The position numbers and the translations under genes are program-made. Under the pieces are notes generated by a model. The model was given only the letters and a program-made list of their open reading frames with translations, was not told the DNA's origin and searched no databases. This document shows, one piece after another, positions 57,539 through 64,000 of a DNA stretch of 64,000 bases (position 1 is its first letter; each line of letters starts with the position of its first letter). This DNA is from Nyssa sinensis (Eukaryota; Streptophyta; Magnoliopsida; Cornales; Nyssaceae), in contig CM018048.1 in the NCBI GenBank assembly GCA_008638375.1, forward strand, positions 52,982,347 through 53,046,346, written 5' to 3'.

Positions 57539-57960
57539 AGTATTATTCCATATTTAGTGTTACACATCCCCCAATTTCTTCCTTTGATTCCAGGGACCTA
57601 CCCACTGTTATGAATGTATTGTTGCCGTATGATCTATGTAGAATTGTAGAGAGAGAAAGAGAGAGTTATCTGAAAGTGTATAAGACAATCTTAACGAATT
57701 TGAAAGGTTCTTTAGGTTGAATACATCTAACCATCTCCATCTCCAAATCTTGTAGTGGCGGGAGCATTGTGCACTAGGTTAGTCCTTTTAATATTTGGAC
57801 CAACTCAATTGCTGTAGTCAGTCGTACCAGTGTTTTCACCATTTTTTTAATGGGAACAAACAATGTGTTTCAAAATGTTCTAGTTTTGCCCATAGCTGCC
57901 TTTGTAATCATGTTGGAAGCCTGTATACTGTTTTTAATTAAGGTAGCTGTTATTTTTGTC
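57539..57960. repeat. Copy A of a duplicated 3'-flanking segment (after MDAR6)
   Basis: It starts TATTATTCCATATTTAGTGT about 100 bp after the MDAR6 stop. It shares with copy B (63674 onward) the blocks AATTTCTTCCTTTGATTC, CCCACTGTTATGAATGTA, a GA-rich run, and ACTCAATTGCTGTAGT followed by GTGTTTTCACCATT. Order and orientation are the same. Confidence 0.8.
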
Positions 57961-58705
57961 CAATTAGATAAATAAATTCTAGAAGTCTCCAAGTGGGCGT
58001 AAATGTGCCTATACGAGCCCATATTCTGCTTGTGATGAGATTAAGGCCAACGTTCCAAGCAGCAGAAATTTTTGTATTGTCATAACGGTGTTACTCCAGA
58101 ACCAAGAAATTATATATATGACAAAGACAAAACAGAAGTCTAAAATATACACTACCAAATGTTGATTTCCTAATTTTTGAAAAGTCTTGCTGAGTTGTTT
58201 TTTTGTTTCCATCCATCGGTGGACTTTAACATTTGGGTCTTTGGACGTCAACAGCTGTCATATTTTAAGAGGATGTGCTCCAATTAGTTCAACAAAATTG
58301 GTGATTGTTTTTCCTCGAAAGAAATTAAGAGCGCAGCGTCACGCCAGCCGACAAATTAATAGTTAGTGCCTGCCCTGAACATGAACTTCGCGTAATAACA
58401 AAACCATCTTTTATTTATTTTTTAAGTAAATGAAAATGATTTTATTGCTAAAGCATGTAATGACTCAAAATTCTAAGAAAGAAAAGGAAGTTTCAAGTCT
58501 CCTAAAAGTAAGGGAAAGAAGTTTTGGTTGGAATTTATGGGAATGAATGATTAGTAAAACTTTAAAGCGTCGACCTTAACAATTATTAGCTAACGCAAAA
58601 CATAAAATAAAAAAAAACAATATGAATACAAACTATATAAATGTAAAACCAAAGTAGTCTGCTTGAAAAAATCTGACACACTTGCCAAATTAGAGTATAT
58701 AAGAC

Positions 58706-59215
58706 TAGGAATGATAATTTATTTCGTTCATCGGAGACATGTCTCGTCTATTATAATAAAATAGGTATGAGATATTTATAAACAGAGTCTGAGTGTAGCT
58801 TTTAAAACTTCGTCGGGTTCGGGATAAGTTCGAGGGGTGATCACTCCATCCCGTTTATATATTAAGTTTTTTTATTTATTTTTATATACACTATATTTAT
58901 CAATAAACAAAACTGTATAAAATTAGTTTTAAGGCTTTCCAATATTACACTCATATTTTTTTTTCTTGTATTAGTTATTTTTGCAAAAAAAAAAAAAATT
59001 AATTTACTTATCAAAATAAAAGTTTTAGCTTACTTAAAATATATATATATATATATATGGATTCGGGGAGGGGCGAGGTGAAGTCGGGAAATATAAACGG
59101 AGTCGGGGTCAGGTCGGGGTAAACTTCTAAACTGGACGGGGTGGGATCGAGGGCAGGAAAATATAAATAGAATCGGAGTTGGGGAAGGGCCACCCCACCC
59201 CTGTTACCATTCCCA
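58706..59215. mobile_element. hAT-like non-autonomous element
   Basis: The left end is TAGGAATGATAATTT and the right end, reading inward, is TGGGAATGGTAACAG. Flanks TATAAGAC (58698-58705) and ATTAAGAC (59216-59223) match at six of eight positions. GC-rich subterminal GGGGTGGGG-type blocks near the right end are usual for this plant repeat. No coding sequence. Confidence 0.55.
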
Positions 59216-59876
59216 ATTAAGACCATAAAAGATGTCCCAAGCCTATTCGTCTCATGCTTGGAATGGAAGCCACTTTTCATAAACATCAACACTGATTTCT
59301 AACCAGTCATTTTTCTAAGTATGACTTTAAATGAGTTGAATCGAGTACTGAATTATTTAAGTCTGACTCGTTAAGATAAATAAATTTAAATTATATTTAA
59401 ATTCAACTCGTTAATTTTTTGAGCCGATCTCGAATAACTTGATATTTTTTTTTATATAATATTAGATTACTTCAAACTTAAATTAATGAGTTTCTAATCG
59501 AATCAATTACAATCCAAACTCAAATAGATTGACTTGTTTTATAACTCTATTTCTAAGCTTATAAATAATGGTCTTTTGACTTATTTTACTTGCAAAAACA
59601 CTTCTATAAATCAATACGGTAAACCAGCTTCATTTTTATAATTTTATTTTGACAAAATCTGTTCAATAGAAAAAGGTGTTGGGCCGAACATTCCTTTTCT
59701 TCCATTTTGTATATTAAAATTTTTTATTTTCCTATCTTGGAGTTGATGTGCCATGAGAAATGACTTAATTTGGGACTCAAACTAATCTCAACAATCCAAC
59801 TAAATTGCTTCTAATTTTTATTTTTTTGTTTTGTTTTTGTCAATTGAAAATAATAATTATTCAGAAGTGTAACTTA

Positions 59877-60175
59877 GAAGGATGGAGTTAAGGGGTGGCT
59901 AAAGTGTGCTGTATCCCTCTTCAAACTTTGTCAAAAGAAAATTTTACAAGTAAAATTTTGATATTTTGTAAATTAGCTCACCCTAAAATTTTATCCTAAC
60001 CTAATTTTTACTTTTCGTTTCTCACTTTTTATCTCAAAATTTTAACCCAACCCAAGATTTTTATCTTAATTCTCCCATTTCTCTTAAAATTTTGGCCCAA
60101 CTCAAAAAATTTCACTAAAATTTTCTCTTAAAAATTTGTAGCCTCCCCTAAAAAATATTTCTGACTCCGCCCTTG
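59877..60175. mobile_element. 299-bp MITE with 8-bp TSD GTAACTTA
   Basis: GTAACTTA lies at 59869-59876 and 60176-60183. The ends GAAGGATGGAGTTA and, inward from the right, CAAGGGCGGAGTCA are inverted. The interior has repeated ATCTCAAAATTTTAACCC-type sequence. A diverged relative lies at about 39830-40082. Confidence 0.65.
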
Positions 60176-60183
60176 GTAACTTA

Positions 60184-62043
60184 CAAACAAGTTTAACCTA
60201 TCATTGAGAAATCAATCAAACCATCACCAAGTTTAGTCCATGACAAAATTTAACATATTATTACACACTCCCATTTTAAGAAGATTTGAAACCGTTACCT
60301 TTCTCGGTAAGAAGAAATACGAGATGCTACTTGGCCATTAAGAACTTTGACAATTTACTTTTGTTTAAATGGCTCTAACGGTTGAGTCATTTAAGCTACT
60401 ATAGTTATATTTTAGTTGCTTAGCTTTGAAACAGTACTCCAATGGTTAGTTATTCATACTTTCAAAATTTGACCGACTCAAATATTTTTTCAAATATGAT
60501 TTTTGTTTTAATAGCTATCATTTATCTCAACGGTTCAGATTGTTTTAAATGTATGGTCCACACTGGACCAATCTTTTTTTTTTTTTAATTTCAATGCTTG
60601 AAACTGCAATATTAGTTGAGAAGAAGAATGACTAGTTGTATCAAAAAATAACATTTTACCATTAAAGTAAAACTATCAAAAAATAACTTATTAATATTAT
60701 AATATTGTTAAAATTTAATTTTCCCATAATTAAAATGACTTTTACTATTAGAGTTGTTCTTACCGGATAAAAAATTATTGAATTTACTGTACTAAATAAG
60801 AACTTTTATTTATTATTATTATTATTATTTTTGGCGGGAGTTGATTCAAATGATCAACCATTTCGGTTGGTTCCTCAATTAAGTTTGATTAAGGACTTAG
60901 AGGAAAGTACAGAGAAATTGTTTTTATGGAAGTTTGAATTTCCTTTTCATTACAATTTACAACCACATAACTTGACATTTGAGCCTGATTTGCTTTAAGA
61001 AAATTTCAAACGGGTCCCGAGTACAGCTATGGTATAAAATAATATTTTTTTTGAAAATTTATCTGAAGTATCTTTTGAAATTAATTTTTTGAAGAAGTTT
61101 CTCTTGATTTTTTAAATTTTAATTAGTATTTCTTTTAGAAATTAACTTTCTTTCTTCATGAAATAGTTGATAATTCTATTACTTAGTAATTAATTTAAAA
61201 TCTTTTATAGCATTAATTATTAAATTAAAACAATACGTATGCATATATATATATATATATATTTTGGTCATAGATTCTCCTAAAGTGATAGACTATTACT
61301 AACCAATTTTTTTCAATGATAATTAACAATTTGATTTTTTTTTTTCAAAACGATAAATTTATTTTCATAACTTTGACATTTTGATTAAAAATTAATAAAA
61401 AAATGAAGTCAAATTTATAAAATTATGAATTAATGCTAATGGTGTTAGGACAATACATAAGATGAGAGAATTATGTAATTAGTCAAATAAAAGAAGTATT
61501 ATTTGCCATCGTCACAAAGGCAAGAGTTACTCTAAAGTAAAACAATACATATGTATAAGTATTTATATTATATATAAATATAAATATAAACATAAACATA
61601 GTAACATTAATTTTTAAATTATATACTAAAATCGTTTATTAATAAACTTAAAAAGAAATTTAATATGAATAATTCCAAAAAATAATAATTTATTAAATAT
61701 ATTGTTGGGAAGTGATTTTTTAAATATCTCACTTCATAACACGAAAAGAAAGATTTTTTTAAGCCTAGCCAATTGCTAGGGTGATGATCTTAAATTCATA
61801 CTATCCCCTCTCTTCTTATTCTTGTGTAATGCAGAAACTTGAAATCCTATTATTCCTTTTGAGGATGAATAATTAATGTCATTGCCCCACTTCAACTGAT
61901 AAAGAAAGAAATCAAAGAGGTCCTTTTTATCTTCTAAGAGCATCTCTATTGGACTGGTTCAAAAACCAATCCACTAGTTGCCACCTAAACTTGTTAAGTT
62001 GCTTTTTTATTTATAAGCTAACTTTAACAAATTCTCTCTAATG
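60184..62043. other. Intergenic upstream of the HMA gene
   Basis: Very AT-rich, with (TA)n at about 61237. No gene seen. The missing first exon of the HMA gene may lie here or between 62266 and 62722. Confidence 0.5.
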
Positions 62044-62265
62044 TGTTAGAAAATATAATAATAAAGTTACATTTTCTTTAATAATTTAAGTTTTTATATG
62101 AGTTGATGGTTTAACATGGTATCAGAGCAGGACAAAATGTCTTGAGTTCAAATCTCACCGTCACCTTAAAAAATATGAATTAACATGTGTAAACTCAAAC
62201 TGGCCACAGGTGAGGGGACGTGTTAGGAAATAACTTAAGCTTTTAGATGAGTTGGTGATTTAACA
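62044..62265 (+). mobile_element. TRIM retroelement upstream of the HMA gene
   Basis: LTR1 is 62044-62116 (TGTTAGAAAAT to GGTTTAACA). LTR2 is 62221-62265 (TGTTAGGAAAT to GATTTAACA) and is shorter by an internal deletion. The PBS TGGTATCAGAGC at 62117-62128 is a perfect 12-base methionine-initiator match. The purine-rich tract AGGTGAGGGGACG precedes LTR2. Flanks TAATG and TAATT fit a 5-bp TSD. This is the best-preserved PBS of the three TRIMs. Confidence 0.83.
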
Positions 62266-62722
62266 TAATTTTTTTCTTTCCGTTATCTTAATTCCACACC
62301 ATTTTTGTTGTCTTGACTATTTTGCTTTTTGCTCCCTTTTTCTCTATTCTCTTTTTTCTTTCACAATCACTTTATTTTTACTTCTTGATAATCGGCTGAT
62401 TAAAATATCATATCTCAAACGTATTTGAATTTATAATATCATTACTAATATTATTTTTTGGCCATTGTAACGGGTCATAGTTTGCACTATGTTATGTGGG
62501 CAAAGTAAAATTTCACTTTTGATGTCCTTTCCATTAACTCAGACTATCTCATGAATTTCTACATTTTAGAACAGTATCACAGTTTGAATCTTGATGGGTT
62601 TATAGTCTTTTACTCCATTTCTTAATTATTGTGCTTTTTCTTGTATAGTTTGATGATCAATTACAAGGTTACTGGTTTTTAATTTTAACACATCCATACT
62701 CATATATGGCCGTTTGCTGCAG

Positions 62723-63526
62723 AAAGCGGTATTGAAAATGGATTTACATGACGACAAAGATAAACATATGGTCATGAGAATAGTAGCCAGCATTCCAGGT
62801 ATTGATTGATTTCCTACTATTCTAATTCACTCACACACAAAAAGCATGTACTGTACAGTATATTTATCTGCTTTGATTTTCTAATTTGTGTAGGAATTGA
62901 ATCAGTCTTTATAAATATGAATGAGAAGAAATTGACAGTAACTGGCGACATTGATCCAGTTTTTGTGGTCAGCAAATTGCGAAATAAATGGCATACAGAG
63001 ATATTGACAGTTGGGCCGGCCAAAGAACCAGAAAAGAAGAAAGAGGAGCCTAAAAAAGAGGAAGCTAAGAAGGATGAGGGCAAGAAAGATGAAGATAAAA
63101 AGAAGGATCAAAATGAAGAGATTGCAGAGCTTGTTATTAAGCCTTGTATCACCACCAGCTGCAGCAAGTCCACACATGAGGAGAAATAGCACCAGAATCA
63201 CAGTTGCACAGCTCTTCTAGAAGAAAGGAATTCTGTTATGAATCAGTTACCAACTGAGCTGGCACAAGCTGTAACAAGAAAACAGTTAGTTAGTTAGGCT
63301 ATTCTTTGATCAAGGGATAACTTTGTATATAAATTAGAGGAAGGTATAGGAAAATGTAATGTGATTGATCTCTTTGAAAATTGTAATGAAATCTTTTCTT
63401 TCTGCACGTTAACTCACAGTGAAATCTTTCACTTGTGAAGGCCAAGCTTACAATCCTCACATGACACAATATTACTATGTCCAGAGTGCAGAGGAGAACC
63501 CAACTGCTTGTGTGATCTCTCAATGA
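62723..63526 (+). CDS. HMA-domain (heavy metal-associated fold) protein; 5' exon not found; 3' part split by an insertion
   Basis: Small plant protein with an HMA fold and a Lys/Glu-rich tail. Exons seen: 62723-62798 and from 62894. Together they read [60 protein letters not shown], then repeated KKEE/KKDE units. The metal-binding CxxC is replaced by a His/Asp/Lys stretch, as in many degenerate members. The first frame continues to a stop at 63187-63189. A clear family C-terminus ([20 protein letters not shown], then ACVISQ, stop 63524-63526) lies 290 bp further on. It joins in frame at Cys (63145-63147) to Glu (63437) if the intervening 289 bp are removed. It also joins in frame if 63146-63440 is spliced as a GT-AG intron. 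The end CVISQ has one residue after CVIS, so it is not a canonical CaaX box. The short first exon (probably M plus one or two residues) was not located. Confidence 0.8.
63148..63431. mobile_element. 284-bp insertion in the HMA gene, LTR-like, flanked by CTTGT direct repeats
   Basis: CTTGT occurs at 63143-63147 and again at 63432-63436. Deleting one repeat plus the 284 bp between them restores an open frame through the conserved C-terminus. The inserted DNA has a look I associate with Ty1/copia LTRs: repeated AGTTAGTTAG, a TATATAAATT box near 63327, and a TGTAATGTGATTGA block. The ends next to the repeats are not TG and CA, so the class is uncertain. It may instead function as an intron. Confidence 0.5.
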
Positions 63527-63673
63527 CATGATTGAAGAACAGAGGAAATTGAGGAGCTTTTTGTATTCAGTGGTGATGGTGATGGATTTGTATGATGCCC
63601 AAGAACCCCATTTGAGACAAACAATGAACAACAGAGATGCCCATATGTACAGTTGGTGATGGTGGTTGGACGA

Positions 63674-64000
63674 CTATTATTCCATATTTCGTGTTACCAC
63701 ATCCCTCAATTTCTTCCTTTGATTCAAGGCCCTCACCCACTGTTATGAATGTACTGTTGCCATATGATGCTATGTAGAATAGTAGAGAGAGAGGGGGAGT
63801 GGCAGAGGGAGAGGGAGAGAGTGAGTTATTTGGCAGTGTATAACCCACGAAATCGTTTGAAGAGTGGGCAATCTTATCACTCGAATAGGACTTCGGATGG
63901 ACTGACTCAATTGCTGTAGTTAGTCATATTAGTGTTTTCACCATTATTTTTGATGGGTACAATGTGTTTTGGAAACATTCTAGTTGTGGCCATTGCTGCC
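63674..64000. repeat. Copy B of the duplicated 3'-flanking segment (after the HMA gene), cut by window end
   Basis: Collinear with 57539-57960 at roughly 80% identity by eye, with indels, including an expanded GA/GGGAGA run near 63785-63820. It begins about 150 bp after the HMA gene stop. Confidence 0.8.

Noticed and set aside
62653..62667. ATG ATC AAT TAC AAG as first exon of the HMA gene, with donor at 62668
   Set aside because: The resulting intron would be only 55 bp, shorter than plant introns usually allow, and the residues do not match the family start.
63236..63416. Complete LTR with TG and CA ends inside the HMA insertion
   Set aside because: A TGTTATG start and CACA end can be drawn, but the flanks do not repeat; the CTTGT pair outside them gives better boundaries.

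Overview
The window is nuclear DNA of a flowering plant, most likely a non-Brassicaceae eudicot. It is AT-rich, full of (TA)n and (CT)n microsatellites, and its genes have many GT-AG introns and plant-specific protein families. About 85% is non-coding. I recognise seven protein-coding loci. I found no rRNA or tRNA gene and no CRISPR array.

Layout. 1-7.9 kb is gene-free and carries two DNA-transposon relics with target-site duplications (TSDs). 7.9-16.6 kb holds a complete six-exon MPK4-type MAP kinase on the minus strand, with a TRIM retroelement in one intron. A tRNA-derived SINE sits at 17.0-17.25 kb. 19.96-22.1 kb is an intronless PLS-class PPR gene (+). 23.4-25.8 kb is the five-exon ribosomal protein eS10 gene (-), with a duplicated upstream segment. 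29.7-31.6 kb is an R2R3-MYB of the MYB103 type (-). 31.6-43 kb is gene-poor. 43.0-44.2 kb is a ROH1/DUF793 gene (+). 47.4-57.4 kb is a 16-exon monodehydroascorbate reductase of the MDAR6 type (+), with a TRIM and a foldback MITE in its introns. 62.7-63.5 kb is an HMA-domain protein gene (+), interrupted near its 3' end by a 284-bp insertion.

The right half (MYB103, ROH1, MDAR6, HMA protein) appears to keep the order of Arabidopsis At1g63910-At1g63950, recalled from memory. That supports these as orthologues and the window as a conserved ancestral block expanded by transposons. The genes do not form one pathway: they cover stress signalling, organelle RNA processing, translation, secondary-wall regulation, an exocyst-linked protein, ascorbate recycling and a metal-binding-fold protein.

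Three things stand out. (1) Reading frames in MDAR6 (8 sites), ROH1 (2) and PPR (1) are broken only by single-base insertions, nearly all lengthening a short homopolymer, while MPK4, eS10 and MYB103 are clean. This points to consensus error or very recent decay. (2) The HMA gene carries an insertion flanked by a 5-bp repeat whose removal restores the reading frame. (3) Non-coding DNA repeatedly shows local tandem duplications with units near 110-150 bp, and three TRIMs keep a tRNA B-box-like motif at a fixed distance from the primer-binding site. I saw no clearly new biological system.
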